From: Clostridium_AD sp937920395
GTDB lineage: Bacteria > Bacillota > Clostridia > Clostridiales > Clostridiaceae
Assembly: GCA_052274345.1 (NCBI GenBank)
Contig: DAVZGP010000009.1
Coordinates: 18,551-82,550, forward strand
DNA: 64,000 bases
Direction: 5' to 3'
Positions 8,706 through 16,811 of this stretch are shown here, in pieces. Both the position numbers and the translations under genes were made by a program. Position 1 is the stretch's first letter. Each line of letters begins with the position of its first letter. The notes beneath the pieces are model-generated. The model was not told the origin of the DNA. It did not search any database and worked only from the letters and a program-made list of their open reading frames with translations.

Positions 8706-8760
8706 AAAACTTACAACACGTCTATTAGGAGTTTATTCTAGTAGACGTGTTGTAAGTTTT
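8706..8760. repeat. 23-bp inverted repeat with 9-base loop
   Basis: The arms at 8706-8728 and 8738-8760 pair along all 23 positions with a single G-U. It comes just after a complete tRNA terminator and has no strong T-run, so it is either a second or bidirectional terminator or a small mobile-type hairpin. Confidence 0.8.
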
Positions 8761-8840
8761 AATTTGGTAAACTTAAAGTATAAAAGAATGAATTATAAAA
8801 TGAAATAAGGAAAAACTAACATCTGAAAGAGGTGTTGTTT

Positions 8841-8966
8841 ATGAAAAATAAAAATAGTAATGTTAATAAAAATCAAGATAAATCTAATAAAAGTAAAGAA
8901 GAGAACCCTGTAGTTATTAATGGTGATACTAATATGAGAAAGCCTGTACGAGGATTAAGTAAATAG
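8841..8966 (+). CDS. 41-residue Lys/Asn-rich hypothetical protein
   Basis: A short frame with a good ribosome site (GAAAGAGGTG, ~7 bases before the ATG) and its own perfect terminator directly after the stop. These make it a credible small gene despite its size. The product is hydrophilic: the first half is almost only Lys, Asn, Ser and Gln, and it ends with NMRKPVRGLSK. I do not recognise it. Small basic proteins of this kind are common among spore-associated products in this group, but nothing here proves that role. Confidence 0.6.
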   Translation: MKNKNSNVNKNQDKSNKSKEENPVVINGDTNMRKPVRGLSK

Positions 8967-8970
8967 TGGC

Positions 8971-9007
8971 ATAAAGAGGATGTAAGTACATCCTCTTTAT
9001 TTTTTTT
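8971..9007 (+). terminator. Strong terminator after the 41-residue gene
   Basis: A perfect 14-base stem (ATAAAGAGGATGTA) with a 2-base loop, followed by seven T. Confidence 0.9.
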
Positions 9008-9081
9008 GTAAAACTAGTATCAAACTCTTACATTTAGCATAAATTGTTAATGTATTAATAATATTGAATGGGAGGGTAATT

Positions 9082-9603
9082 ATGAATATAGAAGACAACA
9101 ATAGTGAAGATATAGACATGATTGAAGAATATGAAATGGTTCCATTACAATCTATGATGTACGGATATGACCAAATGAATATGATGTCAAATGTGGGAAT
9201 GCCCATGGGATCTATTCCGGATGTAAATTTTAATATGGGAATGAATCAATACAGGGGAATAAATCCATGGATGGGTACAGGTCAATTTAATTATGCTAGG
9301 TCAATGAATGAATTTAATCAATCCTGTAGAATGTATAGAAATGAAAATATGGAAGATGATAGGGACGAAAATAGTGAACTGGGTTATAGTGATAAGTATC
9401 AGGATTCAAATCAATATGATAGACCTAGTATGACCTCTTCACCTAATCTTCAAGTAAGTGAGGTAGATTCTATCGTTGAGAAAATTGAAAGGTATAATCC
9501 TGCAATTTTAAGGCGTTTGACTAGGAACGGAAATCCTTATGTAGAAGCAAGAGAAATAGTTACAAAAATTGTTAAAGTATCTCTTATGTACAAGGATGAA
9601 TAG
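9082..9603 (+). CDS. Methionine-rich acidic hypothetical protein
   Basis: I do not recognise this 173-residue protein. The N-terminal two thirds are acidic and unusually rich in Met (18 in the whole protein), Asn, Gly, Tyr and Gln, with clusters such as MMYGYDQMNMMSN and GMPMGS. They look disordered. The last ~50 residues (VDSIVEKIERYNPAILRRL, YVEAREIVTKIVKVSLM) look like a compact helical domain. I chose ATG 9082 because GGGAGGG lies 5 bases upstream; an in-frame start at 9064 has none. It stands alone between two terminators. A spore-coat role would fit the composition but is a guess. Confidence 0.7.
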   Translation: MNIEDNNSEDIDMIEEYEMVPLQSMMYGYDQMNMMSNVGMPMGSIPDVNFNMGMNQYRGINPWMGTGQFNYARSMNEFNQSCRMYRNENMEDDRDENSELGYSDKYQDSNQYDRPSMTSSPNLQVSEVDSIVEKIERYNPAILRRLTRNGNPYVEAREIVTKIVKVSLMYKDE

Positions 9604-9641
9604 AAAATAATCCTTATTTAACATAAAAACAAAATTCATTT

Positions 9642-9677
9642 TTACAATAACCCTATAAATTTATAGGGTTATTGTAA
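9642..9677. terminator. 36-base perfect palindrome, probable bidirectional terminator
   Basis: The stem is TTACAATAACCCTATAAA and its exact complement. It follows the Met-rich gene; no long T-run is present, so termination strength is uncertain. Confidence 0.6.
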
Positions 9678-9768
9678 TTATATTATGTATATTTGTTTTT
9701 TTATTCTAAAATAAACTTTTGAATAATAATATTATAAATAAGGACTTATTAAGTTAGGGGATGTTAAA

Positions 9769-10497
9769 GTGAGATATACAAGGTACAATTACAAACCACC
9801 TAAGAAAAATAACAATTTTATAATTGTTATTACATTAACATTAATAGTTGCTATTGCTTTGGGCACTGTTTTTTCAAAACTTCTACCTAATAATAGTAAA
9901 ATAGCGAGCGCAGATAATAAAAGCACTAAGGTAAGTTTGTTAAAGGATACAAAAACAAATAAAGTTAGTGTGGATGTTTCTAAAGATACAACTCAAGATA
10001 GTAGTAAAGAGTATGTAGCATTACAATGTGGCGTGTTTACCAAAATGGCAACTGCATTGGCACTAAAAAATAGTTTAGCTGACTATGGTACACCATTTAT
10101 TGTTGTGGAAGATAAGTTAAATAAAGTTATACTTGGTGTATATCCTAAAGGTGGAGCTGATAACATTATTAAGCAGCTTACGGCAAAAAAAATAATTTAT
10201 GCAAAAATTAATTTTAAGCTACAGGGTAATGATTTAACAAGCGCGCAAACTAATGAAATGATTAGTGCGGATATTAAAATATTAAATAAGCTTTCGGAGA
10301 AAAATACTAAGGCATATACAACTGCAGAATTAAAAAAATGGGTGGGTGCATTAGGCGGTGCAGATAAGACAAATAAAAGTTACGCCTCAATGACTACGAT
10401 AAAATCATATTTAACGACACTTCCAAAAGTATTAGAAAAAGACAAAGCAGAGGATGGATATATATATATATATAAATTTATAAAGAAACAGATATAA
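9769..10497 (+). CDS. Membrane-anchored SPOR-domain protein
   Basis: The N-terminus is short, basic and cytoplasmic, followed by one membrane segment (~17-38), a Ser/Lys/Thr linker, then a SPOR domain from about residue 82 (YVALQCGVFTKMATALALKNSL, ending VILGVYPKGGADNIIKQL). SPOR domains bind peptidoglycan denuded of stem peptides and localise proteins to division or spore septa. The C-terminal ~90 residues are helical and unassigned. The start is GTG with GGGGA 9-13 bases upstream. It lies just upstream of the shape and division cluster but has its own terminator, so it is a separate unit. Confidence 0.8.
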   Translation: MRYTRYNYKPPKKNNNFIIVITLTLIVAIALGTVFSKLLPNNSKIASADNKSTKVSLLKDTKTNKVSVDVSKDTTQDSSKEYVALQCGVFTKMATALALKNSLADYGTPFIVVEDKLNKVILGVYPKGGADNIIKQLTAKKIIYAKINFKLQGNDLTSAQTNEMISADIKILNKLSEKNTKAYTTAELKKWVGALGGADKTNKSYASMTTIKSYLTTLPKVLEKDKAEDGYIYIYKFIKKQI

Positions 10498-10574
10498 TTG
10501 CAAATTTATATGTTTATTTTACATACTAATTAGATTATATATCATTAAAATGATTAGAAATGGTAAAAACAGTG

Positions 10575-10613
10575 AAAATACAAATAGAGTATTAAATCTA
10601 TTTGTATTTTTTT
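10575..10613 (+). terminator. Terminator after the SPOR-domain gene
   Basis: The perfect arms AAAATACAAATAGA / TCTATTTGTATTTT have an 8-base loop and are followed by T residues. Confidence 0.9.
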
Positions 10614-10754
10614 ACGTTGGATTAATGGTGTAAAATGTATTGATTATATTAAAATAAATATAAATTTTTTTTGAATAATAATTTAATGCACTTGTGTATG
10701 AATTTATTAAATGTTAAAATGTATAAGATATATAAGTAAGGTGGGAGGTACAAT

Positions 10755-11015
10755 TTGAAAAGCGCAGAAAGAAAAAATCCATATTTTGTTTTTTTTATAA
10801 TGATAGGAGCTATTTCTGGAAGTTGCATAGGTGAGCTATTAGGAGACAACGTGGTGGCACTTAAATTTTTGAAGAGTACATACACCATAGGTACAAGTAA
10901 TCCTATGCTTATAGATTTTAAAGTCTTTGCAGTAACTTTCGGTATAAATTTTAATATAAGTATTATGACTATTATAGGCATTATTTTGGCAATAATATTA
11001 TATAGAAAATATTAG
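10755..11015 (+). CDS. DUF4321 small membrane protein
   Basis: An 86-residue protein with two hydrophobic segments, one near residues 10-30 containing the Gly/Ser pattern GAISGSCIGELLG, the other at the C-terminus (~66-83). This arrangement and its place directly before maf match the DUF4321 family of clostridia. Function unknown. It starts with TTG; GGGAGG 6 bases upstream supports it. The stop is 10 bases before maf, so it is likely the first gene of the maf-radC-mreBCD transcript. Confidence 0.75.
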   Translation: MKSAERKNPYFVFFIMIGAISGSCIGELLGDNVVALKFLKSTYTIGTSNPMLIDFKVFAVTFGINFNISIMTIIGIILAIILYRKY

Positions 11016-11025
11016 GAGTGATGTA

Positions 11026-11601
11026 GTGGATATTATTTTAGCTTCTGCCTCGCCGCGAAGGGCTGAACTTTTAAAAAAAATAACTAGTAATTTTGAGATA
11101 ATGGAAAGCGACTTTGAAGAAAGTGACATATTATTTTCTGGAAATTGTGGGGACTACGTTATGACCTTAGCAAAAGGTAAGGCTATAGCTATTTGTAATA
11201 GCGTGAAAAAACCTGCTATTATAATAGGTTGCGATACTGTTGTTTACTTTAAGGGTAAAGTGCTTGGAAAACCTAAAGATATTTATGAGGCTTTTAAAAT
11301 GCTTAGCGATTTAAGTAACAATACACATGAGGTATATACAGGCATTGCGGTAATAAATGCTCAGACTCAGGAAATTAATACTGATTATGTTTGTACAAAA
11401 GTAAAATTTTCAAAGTTATCAGACAAAGAAATAAATAATTACATAGAATCAAAAGAGCCATTAGACATGGCTGGAGCTTATGCAATACAAGGAGGAGCAT
11501 CTTTATTTGTTCAAGAAATAGAGGGCTGTTACTATAGTGTAGTGGGGTTGCCAGTGAATAAATTATATTATATGTTAAGGGAAATGGGGGTCAATCTATA
11601 A
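11026..11601 (+). CDS. maf: Maf-type nucleoside triphosphate pyrophosphatase
   Basis: House-cleaning enzyme that hydrolyses non-canonical nucleotides (dTTP/UTP and modified pyrimidines in the YhdE/Maf group) to monophosphates. The signature LASASPRRAELL is at residues 4-15, followed by GCDTVVYF, LGKPKD, YTGIAV and AGAYAIQGGA. 191 residues is normal. GTG start preceded by AGGAGTGATGTA. It lies between DUF4321 and radC, the usual Firmicute order next to mreB. It has been linked to septum arrest on overexpression in Bacillus, in keeping with the neighbourhood. Confidence 0.93.
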   Translation: MDIILASASPRRAELLKKITSNFEIMESDFEESDILFSGNCGDYVMTLAKGKAIAICNSVKKPAIIIGCDTVVYFKGKVLGKPKDIYEAFKMLSDLSNNTHEVYTGIAVINAQTQEINTDYVCTKVKFSKLSDKEINNYIESKEPLDMAGAYAIQGGASLFVQEIEGCYYSVVGLPVNKLYYMLREMGVNL

Positions 11602-11612
11602 GGGAGTTGTTT

Positions 11613-12299
11613 ATGGGTATGACGTTCAAAATCATGGATTTGCCTCAAAATGAAAGACCAAGGGAAAAATTGTTAAGATATGGTGCTGAAAATTTATCAA
11701 ACAATGAACTATTAGCTATAATACTTAGAATAGGATCAAAAAATGAAAATATTATAAGTCTTTGTAGTAGAATAATAGCTGAGTGTGGCGGACTAAATGG
11801 ACTTTTCAGTTCAAGTGCAGAGGAATTTATGAATTTAAAAGGTGTTGGTAAAGCCAAAGCTACACAACTTTTAGCACTTATAGAAATTTCAAAAAGATTT
11901 AGAAGCTATAAATCAGGAGAAGAATATAAAATTACATCACCAAAAGATGTTGCACAGTACCTTATGGAGGAAATGAGATACCTAAAAAAGGAATATCTTA
12001 AATTGGTAATGCTAAACACAAAAAATGTAATTATTAGTATAAAAGATATCTCAATTGGTAATTTGAATACTTCAATAGTTCATCCAAGAGAAGTTTTTTA
12101 CGAAGCTATTAAAAAGTGTAGTGCGTCCGTTGTTATTTGTCACAATCACCCGTCAGGAGACCCAACTCCTAGTAAAGAAGACATAAACATTACTATAAGA
12201 CTTAAAGAATGTGGCAAATTATTGGGAATAGAGCTGCTTGATCATATAATTATTGGTAACGGAGTTTATACGAGTTTAAAAGAAAAAGGAATGCTTTAG
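11613..12299 (+). CDS. radC: RadC/JAMM-domain protein
   Basis: The N-terminal helix-hairpin-helix region (MNLKGVGKAKATQLLA) is followed by an MPN/JAMM metalloprotease-like domain with the metal motif HNHPSGDPTPSKED and upstream Glu in HPREVF. The historic DNA-repair label is not well supported; the biochemical role of this family is not settled. I chose ATG 11613 with AAGGGAG 6 bases upstream over the TTG at 11607. Length is 228 residues, complete. Immediately upstream of mreB, a conserved neighbourhood. Confidence 0.92.
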   Translation: MGMTFKIMDLPQNERPREKLLRYGAENLSNNELLAIILRIGSKNENIISLCSRIIAECGGLNGLFSSSAEEFMNLKGVGKAKATQLLALIEISKRFRSYKSGEEYKITSPKDVAQYLMEEMRYLKKEYLKLVMLNTKNVIISIKDISIGNLNTSIVHPREVFYEAIKKCSASVVICHNHPSGDPTPSKEDINITIRLKECGKLLGIELLDHIIIGNGVYTSLKEKGML

Positions 12300-12319
12300 A
12301 TATGAGAGGAGAAATTATA

Positions 12320-13327
12320 ATGGGAATATTCGGAACGTCTCGTGATATGGGAATAGATTTAGGAACAGCAAATACATTAGTTTACTTGAAGGGGAAAGGA
12401 ATTGTATTAAGAGAACCTTCGGTTGTAGCTATAAATATAAATACTAATAAAGTTCTAGCCGTTGGTGAAGAAGCTAAACAAATGATAGGTAGAACTCCAG
12501 GTAACATAGTTGCTATACGTCCTATGAAAGATGGAGTAATTGCAGATTTTGATATTACTGAAAAAATGCTTAGACATTTTATAAGTAAAGTTAGTCCAAA
12601 AGGATTTACAAGTCCAAGAATTGTAGTTGGATATCCATCTGGCGTAACTGAGGTTGAAAAAAGAGCAATAGAGGGAGCAACTAAAAGTGCCGGAGCAAGA
12701 GATGCATATTTAATGGAAGAACCATTTGCAGCAGCCATTGGAGCAGGACTTCCTGTAAATGAGCCAACTGGAAGTATGATAGTGGATATTGGTGGAGGAA
12801 CTACAGAGGTTGCCATAATATCACTTGGTGGAATTGTAACGTGCAAATCGTTAAGAGTTGCAGGTGATGAATTCGATCAATCTATAATAGCTTTTGTTAA
12901 GAAACAATATAGTCTTATGATAGGTGAGAGAACTGCAGAAAATATTAAAATGGAACTTGGGTCAGTATATGAACAAGAAGATGATGATATGAGTATGGAG
13001 ATAACAGGAAGAGATCTAATAACAGGACTTCCAAAAGTTATAGAGGTAACACAAAAGGAAGTAAGAGAAGCACTAAGTGAGCCAGTTCAATCGATAATTG
13101 AAGCAATAATAACAACCCTTGAAAAAACCCCACCAGAGCTTGCATCAGATATAATGGAAAAAGGAATTATGTTAACTGGTGGAGGAGCGCTTCTAAAAGG
13201 AATAGATGCACTTATCAACAGGGAAACACATATGCCTGTACACATAGCTGAAAACCCACTTGATTGTGTTGCTATAGGAGCAGGAAAAGCTCTCGATAAT
13301 ATAGATGTTATGAGTAAAAGAAGGTAA
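12320..13327 (+). CDS. mreB: Rod-shape actin homologue MreB
   Basis: A bacterial actin that polymerises along the membrane and directs the elongation peptidoglycan machinery. Actin-fold ATPase motifs are present: phosphate 1 DLGTANTLVYLKGKG, connect 1 GYPSGVTEVEKRA, phosphate 2 DIGGGTTEVAI and the adenosine motif TGGGALLKGID. At 335 residues from ATG 12320 it is the standard length. That start has GAGGAG 8 bases upstream, and the protein begins MGIFGTSRDMGIDLG; the longer start at 12302 adds six residues without a site. It is followed by mreC after 2 bases. Confidence 0.97.
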   Translation: MGIFGTSRDMGIDLGTANTLVYLKGKGIVLREPSVVAININTNKVLAVGEEAKQMIGRTPGNIVAIRPMKDGVIADFDITEKMLRHFISKVSPKGFTSPRIVVGYPSGVTEVEKRAIEGATKSAGARDAYLMEEPFAAAIGAGLPVNEPTGSMIVDIGGGTTEVAIISLGGIVTCKSLRVAGDEFDQSIIAFVKKQYSLMIGERTAENIKMELGSVYEQEDDDMSMEITGRDLITGLPKVIEVTQKEVREALSEPVQSIIEAIITTLEKTPPELASDIMEKGIMLTGGGALLKGIDALINRETHMPVHIAENPLDCVAIGAGKALDNIDVMSKRR

Positions 13328-13329
13328 AT

Positions 13330-14181
13330 ATGAGATTTTTAAAAAATAAACTGGCAGTAGTTATTATATTACTGTCAGTTACCTTTTTATCACTAATAGG
13401 TTATAGTGTAAACCGAGAGAAAATGTCTTTTGTGGAAAATGGTGTTGGGGTAACAATAAATTCAGTACAAGGTGTGTTTTTTAATGGCTTTTTTAAAATA
13501 AAAAATTCTTTTAAGTTTATAACTAACATTTCAAATGTTAAGAAGGAAAATGAAGAACTTAAGAAGACTAACAGTGAGTTACAATCCAAAGCACTAGAAT
13601 ATACTGCCTCAATAAAGGAAAATGAGAGATTAAGGCAAATGTATAAATTTTCAACTAAAAATGCTCAATATAATTATGTAGGTGCTGATATAAATGGGTT
13701 ATGTGGTAATAGTTTTTCAGATGGATTTACAATAAACAAGGGTGAAAATAAAGGCATAAAAAAAGGAATGGTTGCTATAACCGGGGATGGACTTGTAGGA
13801 CAAGTTACATCAGTGGGTGATAATTGGTCAATAGTACAGTGTTTATCTAATGAAAATATCGCAGTGGCTGGGCTTGTTGATAAAACAAGAGATAATAATG
13901 GTATTGTCAAAGGATATACAGATGCTAAAAATAAATCGCTTGCACAAATACAACGTCTTTCTTTAGATTCAAAAATAAAGAAAGGTGATGTAATAATGAC
14001 ATCTGGACTTGGACGAATATATCCAGCCGGAATAAGAATTGGAAGTGTCCTAAGTGTGCATGAGGATAAGGGTGAAGTAATGAAGAGTGCCATAATAAAA
14101 CCATATGTAGATTTTTCGAAAATAGAAGAAGTTTTTATTGTCGTACCAAAAGATACAACAGCTGGAGAAATAAAATATTAG
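13330..14181 (+). CDS. mreC: Rod-shape-determining protein MreC
   Basis: A bitopic elongasome protein: one membrane segment at residues ~7-27, a coiled coil at ~65-100 (KKENEELKKTNSEL) and a beta-rich extracellular domain (ITGDGLVGQVTSVGDNWS, TSGLGRIYPAGIRIG, ending VDFSKIEEVFIV). 283 residues, normal. It links MreB/MreD and the penicillin-binding proteins outside the membrane. It starts with ATG right behind mreB, so the genes are clearly one operon. No class B PBP follows, see findings. Confidence 0.94.
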   Translation: MRFLKNKLAVVIILLSVTFLSLIGYSVNREKMSFVENGVGVTINSVQGVFFNGFFKIKNSFKFITNISNVKKENEELKKTNSELQSKALEYTASIKENERLRQMYKFSTKNAQYNYVGADINGLCGNSFSDGFTINKGENKGIKKGMVAITGDGLVGQVTSVGDNWSIVQCLSNENIAVAGLVDKTRDNNGIVKGYTDAKNKSLAQIQRLSLDSKIKKGDVIMTSGLGRIYPAGIRIGSVLSVHEDKGEVMKSAIIKPYVDFSKIEEVFIVVPKDTTAGEIKY

Positions 14182-14191
14182 GGGTTGGATT

Positions 14192-14683
14192 ATGAAGAGG
14201 ATATTAACAATAGTGCTTTTATGTATTCTATTTCTAATATTAGATAATACTTTAATGCCTTTACTTAAGATAAATGGTGCATATCCAAGCCTATTATTTG
14301 TATTTGCATTGTGCTACTCTATTGTTAGTTCTCCAAGGGACGCAATAATAATTGGAGTTTTCACTGGTGCACTTCAGGATGTGTATTTTTTTAATGCGTT
14401 TGGAATCAATATGTTAAGCAATATGCTTATGTGTTTTGTAGCTGCATATATAGGTAAAAGTATATTTCTTGAAAAATCTTTTTTCCCAATAATATCATCT
14501 TTTGTGTTAAGTTTAGTAAAGGGTTTAATAGTATTTTCTCTATTGTTTTTTATAAAACAAAATATGTATATGGGAGTAATAATATATCAAGCAATATACA
14601 ATTTGGTAGTTTCTATTTTTATGTATAAATTTGCATACAAACTATCCCAGAAGCAATATATGAAGCGGGAGTGGAAGTTTTAA
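14192..14683 (+). CDS. mreD: Rod-shape-determining membrane protein MreD
   Basis: A small polytopic protein with five to six hydrophobic segments across 163 residues, the standard MreD size and pattern (early LFVFALCYSIVSSPRDAII, GALQDVYFFNAFG). It belongs to the elongasome with MreB, MreC and RodA. AGGGGTTGG lies just before the ATG. A terminator follows within 50 bases, which ends the mre transcript here. Confidence 0.92.
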   Translation: MKRILTIVLLCILFLILDNTLMPLLKINGAYPSLLFVFALCYSIVSSPRDAIIIGVFTGALQDVYFFNAFGINMLSNMLMCFVAAYIGKSIFLEKSFFPIISSFVLSLVKGLIVFSLLFFIKQNMYMGVIIYQAIYNLVVSIFMYKFAYKLSQKQYMKREWKF

Positions 14684-14730
14684 CAAAAGTATTTCTAAAT
14701 TATTATTAAAAGGTCGATAGAATACTTAAT

Positions 14731-14768
14731 AAATAAACTCTGACAAATTTGTTTGTTGGAGTTTATTT
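14731..14768 (+). terminator. Terminator after mreD
   Basis: The 17-base stem (AAATAAACTC plus TGACAAA) pairs with two G-U and has a 4-base loop. It separates mreBCD from minCDE. Confidence 0.8.
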
Positions 14769-14970
14769 AAATTTATAAGGATAAATATATATATATAAAT
14801 ATTAATATTAAAATTAAGCAGGAATTTACTTGCATTATGTTGAAATAATAAGATAAGCTAAGTTATGTAACAGTTCAATTATGGGGTAAAATAATTAATA
14901 ACTGATTTAGGGGCTTTTTATTTATTTTAGTGTCCCATATACACCAGATGAGAGCTAGGAGGTTAAAATT

Positions 14971-15603
14971 ATGGTTACAGATAAAATTGTTATTAAAGGA
15001 AATAAAGAAGGACTAAATGTAGTTATAAATATGAACCATTTTAGTGATTTTGATGATATGCTAGAAGCTTTAATTGCTAAGCTTGCGCAGGGAAGGAAAT
15101 TTTACAAAGGTAGTACTTTAAAAATAACTACTGAACTAAAATACATAAATGAGAGGGAAAGTAGAAAATTAAAGGAAATCTTATTTGATGAATTTTTAAT
15201 CAGTGATTGTATTTTTCAGAATCAAGATGAACCTATTGGAAATGTGTTTACTGGCATATATGAAGGAAGAACTAAATTTTTAAGGAAAACAATAAGAAGT
15301 GGACAAAGCATAAATTATCCTGGCAACATAATTATAATTGGTGATGTAAATCCAGGAGCTGAAATTTATGCAGCAGGAAATATAATTGTATTTGGTACTT
15401 TAAGAGGAGTTGTTCATGCAGGTTCTAACGGAAATGAAAAAGCTATAATTGCTGCATTTAGGTTAGAACCTCAAATACTCCAGATCGGTGGCGTTGTAAC
15501 GAGGTCTCCTGAAGACGAAGTTAAACCTAAATATCCTGAGGTTGCAAAAATTAAAAATGGAAATATTATTGTAGAACCGTATTTACCTAATAAATATATT
15601 TAA
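14971..15603 (+). CDS. minC: Septum-site inhibitor MinC
   Basis: Inhibits FtsZ assembly away from mid-cell. Residues ~1-100 form the N-terminal domain (KGSTLKITTELKYINERE). The C-terminal right-handed beta-helix carries the Gly-rich turns GQSINYPGNIIIIGDVNPGAEIYAAGNI and binds MinD. 210 residues, normal. CTAGGAGGTTAAAATT gives a strong ribosome site. It begins a minC-minD-minE unit with short gaps (13 bases each). Confidence 0.95.
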   Translation: MVTDKIVIKGNKEGLNVVINMNHFSDFDDMLEALIAKLAQGRKFYKGSTLKITTELKYINERESRKLKEILFDEFLISDCIFQNQDEPIGNVFTGIYEGRTKFLRKTIRSGQSINYPGNIIIIGDVNPGAEIYAAGNIIVFGTLRGVVHAGSNGNEKAIIAAFRLEPQILQIGGVVTRSPEDEVKPKYPEVAKIKNGNIIVEPYLPNKYI

Positions 15604-15616
15604 TGGAGGAATTCAC

Positions 15617-16420
15617 ATGGGAGAATCTATAGTTATAACTTCGGGTAAGGGTGGCGTAGGTAAAACGACGACCACAGCGAATATTGGAACAGCTATTGCA
15701 TCAATGGATAAGAAGGTTGTAGTAATTGATGGAGATACAGGACTTAGAAACCTTGATGTTTTGATGGGACTTGAGAATAGAGTGGTATTTACATTGGTAG
15801 ATGTTATTGAAAAAAGATGTAGACTAAAACAAGCCCTAATAAAAGACAAAAGATTTAATAACTTATTTTTATTGCCAACAGCTCAAACAAGAGATAAAAA
15901 TGATATTAATATAAAAGATATGCTTATGGTTGTAAATGAGTTAAAGGAAGAGTTTGATTATGTTATTATAGACTGTCCTGCTGGGATTGAGCAAGGATTT
16001 GAAAATGCTATAGTTGGAGCAGATAGAGCTATTATAGTTGTAAATCCGGAACTTACTTCTGTAAGAGATGCTGATAGGGTAATAGGGAAATTGGATTCCA
16101 AAGGAATTGATAGACATGAGGTTATAATTAACAGAATGAACTATGAGATGACAAAGAATGGGGACATGTTGTCTGTAGATGATATTATAGAGTGCCTTGC
16201 AATTAAATTAATTGGAGTTGTGCCAGATGATAGGAAGGTTACAATTTCTACTAATAAGGGTGAGCCGATTGTTCTTGATGAGAAGTCAATTGCTGGACTC
16301 GCTTTTAAAAACATAGCAAGGAGAATAATGGGAGAGGAAGTAACCTATGCTTCATTAAATGGAGCGTCAAGTGAGGCAGGATTTTTTGCTGCTATAAAAA
16401 GGATGTTTAAAGCAATATAA
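15617..16420 (+). CDS. minD: Septum-site ATPase MinD
   Basis: A membrane-cycling ParA-family ATPase that recruits MinC. The deviant Walker A SGKGGVGKTTTT (residues 8-19) and DGDTGLRNLD are present, as is the amphipathic membrane-targeting helix at the extreme C-terminus (FFAAIKRMFKAI). 267 residues, standard. Its neighbours minC and minE show that pole-to-pole oscillation or MinE-driven cycling is possible here, unlike in Bacillus, which lacks MinE. Confidence 0.96.
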   Translation: MGESIVITSGKGGVGKTTTTANIGTAIASMDKKVVVIDGDTGLRNLDVLMGLENRVVFTLVDVIEKRCRLKQALIKDKRFNNLFLLPTAQTRDKNDINIKDMLMVVNELKEEFDYVIIDCPAGIEQGFENAIVGADRAIIVVNPELTSVRDADRVIGKLDSKGIDRHEVIINRMNYEMTKNGDMLSVDDIIECLAIKLIGVVPDDRKVTISTNKGEPIVLDEKSIAGLAFKNIARRIMGEEVTYASLNGASSEAGFFAAIKRMFKAI

Positions 16421-16433
16421 AGGGGGGACATAG

Positions 16434-16697
16434 ATGAATTTATTTAAAATATTTTCTAACAAAATTTTCTCAAAGGATATTGCAAGTGATAGATTAAAAC
16501 TAATTTTAATACATGATAGAGCAGATATTTCACCTGATTTTTTGGAAATGATCAAAAGTGATATATTACAGGTTATTTCAAAATACGCTGAAATAGAAAC
16601 TGGAGATATTGAGGTTAGATTAACAACAACGGATGAGTATGAAGGAAATTCACCGGCGCTAATTGCAAATATTCCAATAAAAAAGATAAAAAGATAA
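16434..16697 (+). CDS. minE: Topological specificity factor MinE
   Basis: Stimulates the MinD ATPase and drives its release from the membrane. 87 residues: N-terminal anti-MinCD segment (AFTER start FKIFSNKIFSKDIASDRLKL), then the dimerisation domain (LIHDRADISPDFLEMIK, DILQVISKYAEI). AAGGGGGGACATAG precedes the ATG. Last gene of the min unit; a terminator follows 9 bases after the stop. Confidence 0.93.
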   Translation: MNLFKIFSNKIFSKDIASDRLKLILIHDRADISPDFLEMIKSDILQVISKYAEIETGDIEVRLTTTDEYEGNSPALIANIPIKKIKR

Positions 16698-16705
16698 GAG
16701 TCCTA

Positions 16706-16747
16706 AGCTATGTATAATTAACAACTTATGCATAGCTATTTTATTTT
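16706..16747 (+). terminator. Terminator after minE
   Basis: AGCTATGTATAA / TTATGCATAGCT stem with one G-U, then TATTTTATTTTTA. Confidence 0.8.
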
Positions 16748-16811
16748 TATATGATATAATCATATTTGTTACGAGCTGAGAAGCAGCACGAAGATGGAGG
16801 TTGGTTAAATC

